This document shows, one piece after another, positions 24,118 to 33,624 of a stretch of DNA of 43,328 nt. The notes beneath the pieces are model-generated. The model saw only the letters and a program-made list of their open reading frames with translations, searched no databases and was not told where the DNA came from. Position 1 is the first letter of the stretch; every line of letters starts with the position of its first letter. A program made the position numbers and the translations under genes. The DNA is taken from contig NZ_MBEJ01000025.1 in NCBI RefSeq assembly GCF_001953975.1, forward strand, positions 1-43,328. Direction: 5' to 3'. The DNA comes from Mycobacterium sp. NS-7484. Lineage in GTDB: Bacteria > Actinomycetota > Actinomycetes > Mycobacteriales > Mycobacteriaceae.

Positions 24118-24918
24118 CTATCTGACGACTGCCGAGCTGGGCTCCCTCGGTGCGCCCAGCATGTCCCGGTGCGACGGCGGCACCCGGCCGCCTTCGTCGG
24201 TGATGCCGTAGCGGGTGGCGAGTTCGGCGCCGATCACGGTGTGCCCGGACAACGCGGCCAGGTCCGGGTCGCGGTACAGCGCGTCGATGAGATAGCCGGT
24301 GAATTCGGGGGTCTCGGCATGCTCGGCTGTCTTGGCGAGGGCGTCGGGATGTCCGGCGAAGGCGGCCTTGAGCTTCTCGGTGAGCAGGATGCCCATCCAG
24401 ATCGACACCGTCGAGACCCCGGTGCCGCCAAAGTCGACGGCCATGTCGGCGGCCAGTTTGTCCACGCCCGCCTTCTGGGCACCGTAGGCGGGGCCATGCA
24501 TGTAGCAGACCGATCCGGGTGACGACGTGAACGCGATCAGGCCCTTGTCGGCGGCCAGCAACAGCGGAGCCGCGTACCAGGACGCCACATAGGCCGAACG
24601 CAACCCGACGTCGAGCACATCGGCCAACTCGATCGGCTTCTCCCAGAACGGTTTCGGGTTGACCAGATCGTCGTGGACCGCGGCGGCGTTGTTGACCAAC
24701 AGATCCAGCCGGCCCTCGTGTTCAGCGATCCGCTCGAACAGTGCGCCCACCGCGGCATCATCGGAGTGGTCGAGGCGGACCGCGACTCCGCCCTCCCCCG
24801 GATCCGTCACCGTCCGCCCGGTGACATACACCCGCCACCCCTTGGCGAGCAGGGCTGCGGCGATCCCGCGGCCCGCGCCGCGACTCGCCCCGGTGACGAC
24901 AGCGATCGGGGTATCCAC
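24118..24918 (-). CDS. Short-chain dehydrogenase/reductase (SDR)
   Basis: The 266-residue classical SDR begins VDTPIAVVTGASRGAGRGIA, with the TGxxxGxG cofactor loop near residues 9-16. It has the NNAA motif (LLVNNAAAVHDD) and the catalytic Ser / Tyr-x-x-x-Lys (FTSSPGS...AYGAQKAG). The GTG at 24918 gives the normal N-terminus; the open frame upstream is non-coding. It lies 16 bases after the LLM monooxygenase on the same strand and may be the last gene of that transcript. The substrate cannot be inferred. Confidence 0.88.
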   Translation of the reverse strand: MDTPIAVVTGASRGAGRGIAAALLAKGWRVYVTGRTVTDPGEGGVAVRLDHSDDAAVGALFERIAEHEGRLDLLVNNAAAVHDDLVNPKPFWEKPIELADVLDVGLRSAYVASWYAAPLLLAADKGLIAFTSSPGSVCYMHGPAYGAQKAGVDKLAADMAVDFGGTGVSTVSIWMGILLTEKLKAAFAGHPDALAKTAEHAETPEFTGYLIDALYRDPDLAALSGHTVIGAELATRYGITDEGGRVPPSHRDMLGAPREPSSAVVR

Positions 24919-24934
24919 GGGTATCAACCTACGG

Positions 24935-26245
24935 CTACGCCGGCTGGGCCTTGACCAGGGTGGGTACCCCACCGGAATGGGCACGGCCGGTGAATCGCTC
25001 GCGCAGCGTCGTCTCGGCATACTCGGTGCGGAACACGCCGCGGGCCTGCAGCAGCGGCACCACCTCGTCGACGAAGATCTCCAGACCGTCCGGAAATACG
25101 TCGGGCATCAGGTTGAATCCGTCGGCAGCCCCGGCCAAGAACCATCGCTCGATGGTGTCGGCCACCTCAACCGGAGTGCCGACCACCACCCGGTGACCGG
25201 CCCCGCTGAACTCTCGCACCGCCTCCCCCAGCGTGAGTTCTCGACTCTCGATCAACCGCACCACTGATTCCCGGAAGCCCAGGGAGGCACCGAATTTCGC
25301 CGGATCGGCCACCTCACCGAGCAGATGCGCCGGTACCGGGCCGTCCAGCGGATAGTCCGACATGTCCTCACCAAGCACTTGGGACAGCCGGTCGAGATCG
25401 TGCCCGGGCGGAAGCAGCGCGTTCTGCTCGGCGAACCGGCGCTCGGCCTCGGCCCGGGTGCTGCCGATGGTGGTGATCAGCCCGGGCAGGATCTTGACGT
25501 CGTTGCGCACACGGCCGTAAGCCACCGCGACATCCTTGACGTAGCGGTAGTGTTCGATGCCGGCGCCCAGGTCGAGTTCGGCGCTGAACACCGCATCGGC
25601 GACGCGGCCGGCCAGTTCGCGGCCCTGCGGGGAGCCGCCGGCCTGCACCAACAGCGGATATCCCTGCGGCGACGGTCCCTGCGGCAGGGCACCGACCACC
25701 GTGAAAGCCTCACCGTGGTGGTCGATTCCGCGTCCACCGGGGTCGGCGGCATCGCGCCACAGCGCGCGCACCACATCGACGAATTCCGCGGCGCGACGGT
25801 AGCGGACGTGCCGGTCCGGATAGTCGGCCACCCCGAAATTTCCCCCGGCCCCAACCGAATAGGTGGTGACGATGTTCCAGGCCAGCCGGCCACCGGAGAG
25901 CTGGTCGAGGGTGAGCAGGCGGTGCGCCAACTCGACCGGGTCGTTGAAGGTGGACGACAACGTCGCGATCAGGCCGAGGTGCTCGGTTTCGGCGGCCACC
26001 GAGGCCAGGATGACGCTCGGCTCGAGTGCCTGCGACGGACGCAGCGCCGGATGCTCGCGCAACGCCGGGCCGTCGGCCAGAAACAGCGCGTCGAGCTTTC
26101 CGCGCTCGGCGATCTCGGCCATCCGCACGTAATAGCCCGGATCGGCGAACGATGTCGGGGGCTCACTGGTGCGCCGCCAGGCACCGGTGTGGATACCGAC
26201 GTTGAGCACATTGACGTTCAGGATCAACCGGTTTGGTTGTGTCAC
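24935..26245 (-). CDS. LLM-class FMNH2-dependent monooxygenase (NtaA/SnaA/DszA type)
   Basis: The 436-residue protein has the luciferase-like TIM-barrel pattern of the nitrilotriacetate/DszA group: LNVNVLNVGIHTGAWRR at the start, FLADGPALREHPALRPSQAL, SSTFNDPVELAHRLLTLDQL then SGGRLAWNIVTTY, and YPLLVQAGGSPQGRELAG. Such enzymes use reduced FMN from a separate reductase to oxidise sulfur- or nitrogen-containing organics, often under sulfur limitation. It is coupled to the upstream LLM-like gene (ATGA overlap). It is divergent from an ABC importer and a DszC/SfnB-like monooxygenase, which supports organosulfur scavenging. Substrate unknown. Confidence 0.9.
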   Translation of the reverse strand: MTQPNRLILNVNVLNVGIHTGAWRRTSEPPTSFADPGYYVRMAEIAERGKLDALFLADGPALREHPALRPSQALEPSVILASVAAETEHLGLIATLSSTFNDPVELAHRLLTLDQLSGGRLAWNIVTTYSVGAGGNFGVADYPDRHVRYRRAAEFVDVVRALWRDAADPGGRGIDHHGEAFTVVGALPQGPSPQGYPLLVQAGGSPQGRELAGRVADAVFSAELDLGAGIEHYRYVKDVAVAYGRVRNDVKILPGLITTIGSTRAEAERRFAEQNALLPPGHDLDRLSQVLGEDMSDYPLDGPVPAHLLGEVADPAKFGASLGFRESVVRLIESRELTLGEAVREFSGAGHRVVVGTPVEVADTIERWFLAGAADGFNLMPDVFPDGLEIFVDEVVPLLQARGVFRTEYAETTLRERFTGRAHSGGVPTLVKAQPA

Positions 26246-27195
26246 AGTCGTCCTCCGGGGTTGGGTACGGTGTCGAACACCGTCGGATTGCCGCTTAGGT
26301 CGGGTCTTTCGGGCAAGGCAAGGCCGAGCCGTTCCCGCAGCGTGCCCGCTGCGGGATCCCCCGGCAGTCCTTTTTCGCGCGCTGCCGGCAGCACCTGCTG
26401 CAGCACGTGGTCGAGCTCAGCCGGGGCAAGTCGCAGCAGGATCCCGGCCACCGGGGGCCACTCGGAGGACCCGGTGAGCACCGCCTCGACCCGGTCAGGT
26501 GATCTCAACCGGATCACGACGCCGACGCCCGTCGGGATCGGATCGCCATCTTCGACGATCAACAGATCGGCGCCACCGCCGTCCGCGTCGGGTCCGGCCT
26601 GCCGCCACACCGGCAGGTCGCCCTGCACCGAGCCGGGCACATTGAGCGGACCGGTGATCTGATACCGGTTGCGCACGTTGGCCCGCCGGATCCTGGTCAC
26701 ATCGGCGAACACACCTGAGTCCAGGTCTCCCACGACGGAATCCAATGGCCACGTCCGCCACAGTGCGCGCACCGCGGCGATCGCATCGGCGGTGTGGTCG
26801 GCATCCAGATCGGTGCCCGTCCAGGTGTCGGTGGCGGCGTTGAGAGCGATGCTGTGGTCGAAATCCAGGGCCAGCCAACCGACCCGGCCTCGGGCGGCGT
26901 GATCCGCCGAAACCAGCCTGCGGGCAAGGTTGTACGGATGGTCGCGGTGTGGGGCGGCGGCGATCACCAGACCCAGCCGGGTGCTGTGCCGCGCGGCGAT
27001 GGTGGCCAACAGGGATGGCTCCAAGCTCACGCTGGCGACTTCGTTGACCTCTCCCCGGCCGGCACCGATCACCCAGTAGGAGACTCCGGCGTCCTCCAGC
27101 CGAGCGGCCAGCCGTCCCACAGCGGCGGCCTTGCCACCGTCGTCGGCGAGACCGTCACCGATGACCTCCACCCCGACCGAAAACGTTGACCCCAT
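26242..27195 (-). CDS. Divergent luciferase-like (LLM) protein
   Basis: The protein, 317 residues from the ATG at 27195, has a partial LLM pattern: FSVGVEVIGDG near the start, LLATIAARHSTRLGLVIAA, then HPYNLARRLVSADHAARGRV with GWLALDF. That last part parallels the 'LAR...LD..S.GR..W' helix of luciferase-like enzymes. After about residue 200 the typical barrel motifs are hard to see. It may have lost catalysis or serve as a partner subunit of the next LLM protein, with which it overlaps by four bases. An in-frame GTG at 27204 is another possible start. I recall an uncharacterised family of putative FMN-dependent luciferase-like monooxygenases beside similar ABC genes (TIGR04027/04028), not checked. 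Confidence 0.75.
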   Translation of the reverse strand: MGSTFSVGVEVIGDGLADDGGKAAAVGRLAARLEDAGVSYWVIGAGRGEVNEVASVSLEPSLLATIAARHSTRLGLVIAAAPHRDHPYNLARRLVSADHAARGRVGWLALDFDHSIALNAATDTWTGTDLDADHTADAIAAVRALWRTWPLDSVVGDLDSGVFADVTRIRRANVRNRYQITGPLNVPGSVQGDLPVWRQAGPDADGGGADLLIVEDGDPIPTGVGVVIRLRSPDRVEAVLTGSSEWPPVAGILLRLAPAELDHVLQQVLPAAREKGLPGDPAAGTLRERLGLALPERPDLSGNPTVFDTVPNPGGRL

Positions 27196-27230
27196 GCGAT
27201 CCACGGTGGTTCCACGATCCGGGCCGGGCA

Positions 27231-27260
27231 ACAATTGCGATCACCGCAACTCCAATTGCG
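27231..27260. promoter_or_regulatory. Candidate LysR-type binding sites in the LLM/ABC divergent promoter
   Basis: TTGCGATCACCGCAA (27235-27249) is an inverted repeat with perfect TTGCG/CGCAA arms and fits the LysR T-N11-A rule. CAATTGCG occurs twice (27232-27239 and 27253-27260), exactly 21 bases apart, about two helical turns. The sequence ACAATTGCGAT (27231-27241) recurs upstream of the LysR gene at 36634-36644. Confidence 0.6.
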
Positions 27261-27351
27261 CTGAGGGTTAAGCACAACTGAACGTTGGACTTAAAGTTCC
27301 TAAAGGTGCGAATGATTGTCGCTGCCGCGGCGCGACTCTAGCGTTCGCCCG

Positions 27352-28311
27352 GTGTTGAACTTCACCCTGCGGCGCGTCGGGCAATCGATCATCGTGATCG
27401 TATTGGCATACACCGCGGTGTTTTTCGTGCTCAACGTGTTGCCGGGCGATCCGATCGAACAACAGATCTCCAATCCGGAGAACCCGATCTCCGATCAGGA
27501 CGCTCAGGTGTTACGCGACTACTACCGGCTCAGCGATCCGGCGATCGTGCAGTTCGGCGTCTCGGTGCAGCGGTTGTTCACCGGTGACCTCGGATATTCG
27601 CTCAACAGTGGGCAATCCGTCGCCCGGTTGATGGCCCATGCGCTGCCCTCGACGCTGGCGCTGGCCGGCGTCGCGTTCCTGATCGCAGCAGTGCTCGGCT
27701 TCGCCATCGCGCTGGCCGCGGTGTTCGCGCCGTGGTCCGCGGTGCGTGAAGTCGCGCGGGTGCTGCCGCCGACTTTTCTGTCCATCCCGGTGTTCGTCAC
27801 CGGACTGGTGGCGCTGCAATGGTTGTCGTTCGACCTGGGCTGGGTTTCGGCGGTGCGCGACGAGGGCTTGCGATCGACGGTGCTGGCTGCGCTGCCACTG
27901 GCCCTGCCGGTCGCCGCGCCCATTGCACAGGTTCTGATCCAGGGCCTGAGCAACGCCGCGGCCCAACCCTATGTGGAAGTGTTGCGCGCCAAAGGACTTG
28001 ACGACAGCCGGATCATCTTCGGGCATCTGGTGAAGAACGGGTCCATTCCGACGGTAACGATCGTGGCCATCACGGTCGGCGAGCTGCTGGCCGGTTCGGT
28101 GATCACCGAGACCATCTTCAACCGCACCGGCATCGGTTATCTCACCGAGACCGCGGTTCGCAACCAGGACACTCCGATCATCCAGGCGGTGGTCATCACC
28201 GTGTCGGTGACGTTCGTCGTCGTCAATCTGCTGGTGGACGTGATCTACCCGCTGATCGATCCGCGGATCGCGAGATCGGCGGTACCCACCGGATCGGCGG
28301 TGCCGGCATGA
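27352..28311 (+). CDS. ABC transporter permease, DppB/OppB type
   Basis: The 319-residue inner-membrane permease starts MLNFTLRRVGQSIIVIVLAY, the standard N-terminus of dipeptide-type permeases. It has VLPGDPIEQQ after the first TM helix, GDLGYSLNSGQSV, and the EAA-type coupling loop near YVEVLRAKGLDDSRIIFGHL. The GTG at 27352 was chosen on family alignment; an upstream TTG at 27316 would add 12 residues. The next permease overlaps by four bases. It is first in the five-gene operon with the fused ATPase, lipoprotein and DszC-like enzyme. The imported compound is probably an organosulfur nutrient rather than a peptide (inference). Confidence 0.92.
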   Translation: MLNFTLRRVGQSIIVIVLAYTAVFFVLNVLPGDPIEQQISNPENPISDQDAQVLRDYYRLSDPAIVQFGVSVQRLFTGDLGYSLNSGQSVARLMAHALPSTLALAGVAFLIAAVLGFAIALAAVFAPWSAVREVARVLPPTFLSIPVFVTGLVALQWLSFDLGWVSAVRDEGLRSTVLAALPLALPVAAPIAQVLIQGLSNAAAQPYVEVLRAKGLDDSRIIFGHLVKNGSIPTVTIVAITVGELLAGSVITETIFNRTGIGYLTETAVRNQDTPIIQAVVITVSVTFVVVNLLVDVIYPLIDPRIARSAVPTGSAVPA

Positions 28312-29156
28312 TCGTCACCGATACGGCGTCCACGGTGGCCGTAACCCGGCCGGCCCGCCGGATCTCCGTGCGAGCCTGGGACATCCCGCCGGTGTTGTTG
28401 CTGCTGGCGGTGGCGGCGATGATCGTCGCACCCGGGGTCATCGCACCCTACGACCCGCTGCAGGAGAACCCCGGGCTGCCGTTGGCCGGCCCCAGCCTGT
28501 CGCATCCGTTCGGTACCGATTACATCGGCCGCGATCTGCTCAGCCGAGTGGTCGCCGGCACTGCGGCCACCATCGCCGGATCGTTCATCGCCGTGGTGAT
28601 CGGCCTGCTGGTCGGCACCTTCCTGGGCCTGCTGGCCGCCTACTTCGGTCGGATCACCGACAGCGTCATCGGTCGGATCATCGATGTGCTGCTGTCGATT
28701 CCGACACTGCTGCTGTCGATCACCATCATCGTGGCCCTGGGTTTCGGCACCGTGAACGCGGCCATCGCGGTGGGCATCTCCTCCATCGCGGTGTTCGCCC
28801 GACTAGCCCGCTCCGAGGTTCTGGCCGTGCGCAACTTTCCGTTCGTCGAGGCCAGCGCCCATCTGGGGGCCGGGCATCTCACCCTGTTGTTCCGGCACGT
28901 GCTACCGAACTCCTACTCCTCGGTGCTGTCCCTGGCGGCACTGCAGTTCGGTGCCGCGATCCTGGCGATCGCCTCGCTGAGCTTCCTCGGTTACGGGGCA
29001 CAACCACCGGAACCCGAATGGGGACTGCTCATCTCGGAGGGCCGCAACTACATCAACTCCGCTCCCGGGCTGGTGTTCTTCCCGGCACTGGCCATCGTGT
29101 TGACCGTGATGAGCCTGTCGCGGCTTGCCCACATCATTCGAGAAAAGGTCGGTTGA
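28308..29156 (+). CDS. ABC transporter permease, DppC/OppC type
   Basis: The 282-residue permease has a short N-terminal cytoplasmic tail. A TM helix (IPPVLLLLAVAAMIVAPGVI) and HPFGTDYIGRDLLSRVVAGT follow, the signature of DppC-type subunits. The EAA coupling loop is FVEASAHLGAGHLTLLFRHV, and GYGAQPPEPEWGLLISEGR precedes the last helix. It pairs with the DppB-like subunit encoded just upstream (ATGA overlap). One base separates its stop from the ATPase start. Confidence 0.93.
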   Translation: MIVTDTASTVAVTRPARRISVRAWDIPPVLLLLAVAAMIVAPGVIAPYDPLQENPGLPLAGPSLSHPFGTDYIGRDLLSRVVAGTAATIAGSFIAVVIGLLVGTFLGLLAAYFGRITDSVIGRIIDVLLSIPTLLLSITIIVALGFGTVNAAIAVGISSIAVFARLARSEVLAVRNFPFVEASAHLGAGHLTLLFRHVLPNSYSSVLSLAALQFGAAILAIASLSFLGYGAQPPEPEWGLLISEGRNYINSAPGLVFFPALAIVLTVMSLSRLAHIIREKVG

Positions 29157-29157
29157 A

Positions 29158-30756
29158 ATGAATTCTCCTGCACTACTGTCGCTTTCCGGGCTGACCATCG
29201 AGTACGCCAACCGAGGCGAGGTGGTCCGTGACGTCTCGTTCCACGTCGGCGCCGGTGAGGTGGTGGCCCTGGTCGGCCAGTCCGGGTCAGGAAAATCCAC
29301 GATTGCCCGTGCCGTGCAAGGCCTGTTGCCCGCCAACGGCCGGATCACCACCGGAGACATCCGCGTCGAGGATCGCGTCGTCACGGCGCTGTCACAACGC
29401 CGGTGGCGAGAACTTCGCGGCAGCACCGTCGGTTTCGTCCCCCAGGACCCACTCGGGTCCCTGGATCCGCTCAAACCGGTCGGCCACCAGATCGCCGAAG
29501 TATTGCGGGTACACCGGATCGCCGATCGCCCCGAGGCCCGCCGACGGGCCGTGGAACTGCTCGACCACGTCGGGATCGCCGACGCCGCACGCCGGGCGGG
29601 CGATTACCCGCACCAGCTCTCCGGTGGTCAACTGCAGCGGGTGCTGATCGCGATCGCCATCGCCGGTCAGCCCCGGCTGCTGATCGCCGACGAGCCCACC
29701 TCCGCCCTGGATGTCACCGTGCAGCGCCGCATCCTGCAATTGATCGACCAGTTACGCATCGAACACCGGCTCGGCGTCCTGTTCATCACCCACGACCTGG
29801 CGCTGGCCGAACAGCACAGCGACACCGTGGTGGTGCTGAGCGACGGCCGGGTACGCGAATCCGGGCCCACCGCAGGCGTGCTCACCAGTCCCGCACATGA
29901 CTACACCCGGGCGCTGATCGCCGCGGCACCCGCGCTGTCGCCGGACAAGTACGCCGACCGGCCGATCGCGACCGCCTCGGCCCCGTCGATCCTGCGGGTG
30001 AAGCGGCTGGTGAAACGCTACGGGGAGCACCGGGCGCTGGATGACGTCACGTTCGACGTCCGGACCGGTTCGATCCACGCCCTGGTCGGGGAATCCGGCT
30101 CCGGAAAGACCACCGTGGCCCGGGTGCTCGCCGGGCTCACCGACTTCGACGCCGGCGAGGTGCAGGTGGACGGGTCCGTGCGGGCCGCACACACCCCGTT
30201 TCCCGCCGGCCGGCAGCGTCAGCAGGCAGGGACGTTGCAGTTGGTACACCAGAACCCGCTGGCCGCCCTTGATCCCAGGTTCACCATCGGTGAGGCGATC
30301 GCCGAACCGTTGCGCATCAGCCGGATCGGGTCGCGGGCGCAGCGGCGCCGGGAGGTGGCCGAGGCACTGGACCGGGTCGGGCTACCGGCTGCGCTGGCCG
30401 GCCGCAAACCGAACGAGATCTCCGGCGGTCAACGGCAGCGGGCCGGATTGGCCCGCGCCTTGGTGCTCCACCCACCGGTTTTGGCGCTCGACGAGCCGAC
30501 GTCGGCACTGGACGTTCATGTGCAGGCACAGGTGGTCGACCTGTTGATCGAGCTGCAGCAGGAACTGGCGTTGACCTACCTGTTCATCTCCCACGACCTG
30601 AGTCTGATCCGGCAGATCGCCGACCAGGTCAGCGTGCTCGAGCGCGGCCGCTTGGTGGAAAGCGGTTCTGCAGCTGACGTTTTCACCGCGCCGGTGGAGG
30701 ATTACACCCGTCGGTTGCTCGATGCCGTCCCCGGCGCCCCGGCCCGGGCCGCATGA
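29158..30756 (+). CDS. ABC transporter ATPase, two fused nucleotide-binding domains (DppD-DppF type)
   Basis: The 532-residue protein fuses two complete ATPase domains. The first has Walker A GQSGSGKST (40-48), signature LSGGQLQR and Walker B LLIADEPTSALD. The second has Walker A GESGSGKTT (about 310-318), signature ISGGQRQR and Walker B LALDEPTSALD, with His-switch sequences FITHDL and FISHDL. It would energise the two permeases upstream. The ATG at 29158 follows the permease stop by one base; the upstream extension of the frame lies inside the permease gene. Its stop overlaps the binding-protein start (ATGA). Confidence 0.94.
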   Translation: MNSPALLSLSGLTIEYANRGEVVRDVSFHVGAGEVVALVGQSGSGKSTIARAVQGLLPANGRITTGDIRVEDRVVTALSQRRWRELRGSTVGFVPQDPLGSLDPLKPVGHQIAEVLRVHRIADRPEARRRAVELLDHVGIADAARRAGDYPHQLSGGQLQRVLIAIAIAGQPRLLIADEPTSALDVTVQRRILQLIDQLRIEHRLGVLFITHDLALAEQHSDTVVVLSDGRVRESGPTAGVLTSPAHDYTRALIAAAPALSPDKYADRPIATASAPSILRVKRLVKRYGEHRALDDVTFDVRTGSIHALVGESGSGKTTVARVLAGLTDFDAGEVQVDGSVRAAHTPFPAGRQRQQAGTLQLVHQNPLAALDPRFTIGEAIAEPLRISRIGSRAQRRREVAEALDRVGLPAALAGRKPNEISGGQRQRAGLARALVLHPPVLALDEPTSALDVHVQAQVVDLLIELQQELALTYLFISHDLSLIRQIADQVSVLERGRLVESGSAADVFTAPVEDYTRRLLDAVPGAPARAA

Positions 30757-32387
30757 GTATTCGGCGGGTCCTGGCCGCGGGGTTGCTGGTCGTCGCCGCG
30801 GTGAGCGCATGCGGCAGCGTCGACGATGCCCCGGCGCGACCGGCCGACGCTCGCGGTGGGGACCTGACATATCTGGATGCCGAGGCGCCGGCTTCGCTGC
30901 AGATCCAGGTCAGCTACTGGCAGAACAGCCTGTTGAAAGACCAGATGCTGGACCGCCTGATCTACCAGGACCCCAAGACCTTCGAGTTCGTGCCGTGGAT
31001 CGCCGAGAAGTGGACGGTCGATCCGTCCAAGCTGGTGTACGAGTTCACCATCCGCGAGGGCGTGTCCTACAGCAACGGGCAACCGCTGGACGCCGAGTCC
31101 GTGCGCCGCAACCTGGAATGGGAAGCCAAGGGAGACAAAGACAAAGGCATCACCCGCAACACCTACTTCCCCGAGGTCGACTCGATCACGGCCGACCCCG
31201 CGCGCCGGACGGTCCGGGTCACCCTGCGCAAGCCGTATGCGCCGTTCATCGCGGTGCTGTCGCTGAACACCTCGGGTCTGGTCGCCGACGCGACGATCGA
31301 TGCCACCAAGGAGCAGCAATCCGTCGTCACCAACCTGATCGGCTCCGGGCCGTTCGTCGCCACCTCGGAGATCCCGGACAAGCAGATCGTGCTGTCCAAA
31401 CGCCGGGGCTACAACTGGGCGCCGGCGACCGCGCCGCACCAGGGTGAGGCATACCTGGACACCATCACCGTCATCCCGGTCACCGAGGACAGCGTCCGGG
31501 TCGGCGCGCTGCGTGCCGGTCAGGCCGACGCCATCCGCTACTCACAACCGCCCGACGAACGCCTGTTGGCCCGGGAGGGCTTCGACGTCCGCGGGCTGCG
31601 TACCCCCGGGCTGGCCAACACCCTCGATGTCCGGCAGAGCGCGCCGTTCATGCGGGACATCAACGTGCGCAAGGCGATCGGCTTCGGCATCGACCGCAAT
31701 GAAATCCTGCACACCCTCTACACCGACAACTGGAAGCCGGCCCAGAACATCGTCACGAAGAACTTTCCCGGCTACACCGACCGCAGCGACGCCGTCCGCT
31801 ACGACCCGGACGAAGCGGTACGGCGGCTGGAAGCCTCCGGGTGGACCCACGTCGACGCCGACGGTTACCGGGTCAAAGACGGGCACGAGTTGGCCGTGAA
31901 GATCTATGTGGACGTCTACGACCACACCGCCAAACCGATGTACGAACTGATCCAGCGCCAACTGCGGCGCATCGGCATCCGGCTGGTGATCCGCCAGACC
32001 GACTTCGCCAACTACCCCACCGCCAGCATCGAGGACTCGGTTGGCCTGCGGCGCAACGGCTGGCCCACCGCCGACCCGGTGCGGCTCTGGCAGAACTACG
32101 ACAGCAAAGGCGGTGACCTGTACGCCCTCGACGGCGCGGACCCGACCATCGACCGGTTGCTGCACGCCCAGATCGAAGCCACCGATCCGGCGCAGCGGCT
32201 GAAAGTGCTGCAGGAATACAACAATTACGTCATCGACAACGCGTACTCGATTCCGCTGCTCGAAGACACCCAGATTTTCGCCGTCGCCCCTCGGGTGCGG
32301 GGATTCGCCAACGCGGCCAACTCGGTGCCCTGGTTCTACGACACCTGGATCGACGAGTCAACGACCGCAATCACCGGAAAGGATTGA
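30753..32387 (+). CDS. ABC transporter substrate-binding lipoprotein (family 5, DppA-like)
   Basis: The 544-residue protein has a lipoprotein signal peptide with lipobox VSAC, Cys20 (RRVLAAGLLVVAAVSAC). The large SBP family 5 fold follows: FEFVPWIAEKWTVDPSKLVY then EFTIREGVSYSNG, NVRKAIGFGIDRNEIL, and DNAYSIPLLEDTQIFAV near the end. Family 5 proteins bind peptides, nickel, opines, or small organics. The partner genes point to an organosulfur or similar ligand. It may match the TIGR04028 group that I recall as tied to luciferase-like genes, not verified. Translation is coupled to the ATPase gene. Confidence 0.92.
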   Translation: MSIRRVLAAGLLVVAAVSACGSVDDAPARPADARGGDLTYLDAEAPASLQIQVSYWQNSLLKDQMLDRLIYQDPKTFEFVPWIAEKWTVDPSKLVYEFTIREGVSYSNGQPLDAESVRRNLEWEAKGDKDKGITRNTYFPEVDSITADPARRTVRVTLRKPYAPFIAVLSLNTSGLVADATIDATKEQQSVVTNLIGSGPFVATSEIPDKQIVLSKRRGYNWAPATAPHQGEAYLDTITVIPVTEDSVRVGALRAGQADAIRYSQPPDERLLAREGFDVRGLRTPGLANTLDVRQSAPFMRDINVRKAIGFGIDRNEILHTLYTDNWKPAQNIVTKNFPGYTDRSDAVRYDPDEAVRRLEASGWTHVDADGYRVKDGHELAVKIYVDVYDHTAKPMYELIQRQLRRIGIRLVIRQTDFANYPTASIEDSVGLRRNGWPTADPVRLWQNYDSKGGDLYALDGADPTIDRLLHAQIEATDPAQRLKVLQEYNNYVIDNAYSIPLLEDTQIFAVAPRVRGFANAANSVPWFYDTWIDESTTAITGKD

Positions 32388-32392
32388 CCCAC

Positions 32393-33607
32393 ATGACCAC
32401 CGACTCGGTGCTGACGGCTGTGCCCGTTCCGCGCGGACCACAGCTGCAGGATGTGCTTGACGAGATTGCCGCCGACTATCGGCGCCGCCTCGACGAGGGT
32501 GGACACGAACCGCCCGGGCTGGGATTGCAGCTGGTACGGGAGCACCGGCTGGGCGCGGTCCGACTGGCCGGTGACCTCGGCGGTGGCGACTACACCGTGC
32601 CGGAATTCTTCGGGCTGCTGATCAGCCTGGCGCAGGCCGACCCGGACCTGACCCACATCCTGCGCGTGCACTACGCGACCGTCGAAGAGCTACAACGTGT
32701 CCCGGGCAGTCCGGCCAAGGATCGATGGCTGTCGGTGGTGGCCGAGGGCCGACTGATCGGTGGAGTGAGTTCTGAGCTCAGCACCGCCCGCGTCGGTGGC
32801 CAGACTTACGACACCAAATTGGTGCGCACGACCGATGGGCTGCGCCTGACCGGCCGAAAGTTCTACAGCACCGGAGCCCAGTTCTCCGATTACGTGCGCG
32901 CGACGGCCGAGGACGAAAGCGGTTCCCCGGTGGCCGCGGTGGTCCCGGCCGACCGGGCCGGGATCACCCATGCCGACGACTGGGATGGCATCGGGCAGCG
33001 CCACACCGGCAGTGGTACCACCATATTCGACAACGTGGCGGTGCACGACGACGAGGTGCTGCGGCTCGGCATCCGGGTCGGCGTGGACCGGGCGCGCGGG
33101 GCGTTGGTGCAGCTGTATCTGCACGCGATCGCCGCGGGGATTCTGCGCACGCTGACCGCCGAGGCCGCCGCGCTGGTCCGCGACCGCCGGCGTACCTACA
33201 CCTTCGCCACCGCCGACGCTCCGGCGTCAGATCCGCAACTGCTCGAGATCGTCGGCGAGATCGACGCCGTCGCCTACACCGCCGAGGCGCTGGTGTTGCG
33301 GGCGGCAACCGAATTGGCCCCGGCGCTCGACACCGCCCGGATCAGCGGCATCGACGCCGAGCTGGAAGACCGCGGCGCGGTGGCCGCCGCACGGGTCAAG
33401 GTGGCGATCGAGCAGCCTGCCCTGCGGGCCGCGTCGCGCATCTTCGACGCCGGCGGTGCGTCCTCGATCCGCGCCTCCGCGCAGCTGGACCGGCATTGGC
33501 GCAATCTGCGGACCCTGTTCTCCCATAACCCGACGGTCTACAAGGCGCGGGTGCTCGGGGATCTCGCGGTCAACGGCGCGGCGCTGCCCGATTCCGGGTT
33601 CTTCTGA
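32393..33607 (+). CDS. Acyl-CoA-dehydrogenase-fold monooxygenase, DszC/SfnB-like
   Basis: The 404-residue protein has the acyl-CoA dehydrogenase fold but resembles the FMNH2-dependent monooxygenase branch (DszC, SfnB). Features include LGLQLVREHRLGAVRLAGDL and LTGRKFYSTGAQFSDYVRA. The end, HWRNLRTLFSHNPTVYKARV followed by LGD, is diagnostic of DszC-type enzymes. DszC oxidises sulfide sulfur to sulfone; SfnB acts in sulfone assimilation. The ATG at 32393 has AAAGGA about nine bases upstream; a TTG at 32384 is less likely. It is the last gene of the ABC operon, so import and first oxidation are probably expressed together. A strong hairpin follows. Confidence 0.88.
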   Translation: MTTDSVLTAVPVPRGPQLQDVLDEIAADYRRRLDEGGHEPPGLGLQLVREHRLGAVRLAGDLGGGDYTVPEFFGLLISLAQADPDLTHILRVHYATVEELQRVPGSPAKDRWLSVVAEGRLIGGVSSELSTARVGGQTYDTKLVRTTDGLRLTGRKFYSTGAQFSDYVRATAEDESGSPVAAVVPADRAGITHADDWDGIGQRHTGSGTTIFDNVAVHDDEVLRLGIRVGVDRARGALVQLYLHAIAAGILRTLTAEAAALVRDRRRTYTFATADAPASDPQLLEIVGEIDAVAYTAEALVLRAATELAPALDTARISGIDAELEDRGAVAAARVKVAIEQPALRAASRIFDAGGASSIRASAQLDRHWRNLRTLFSHNPTVYKARVLGDLAVNGAALPDSGFF

Positions 33608-33624
33608 GCAGCTTTCCGCCCAAC

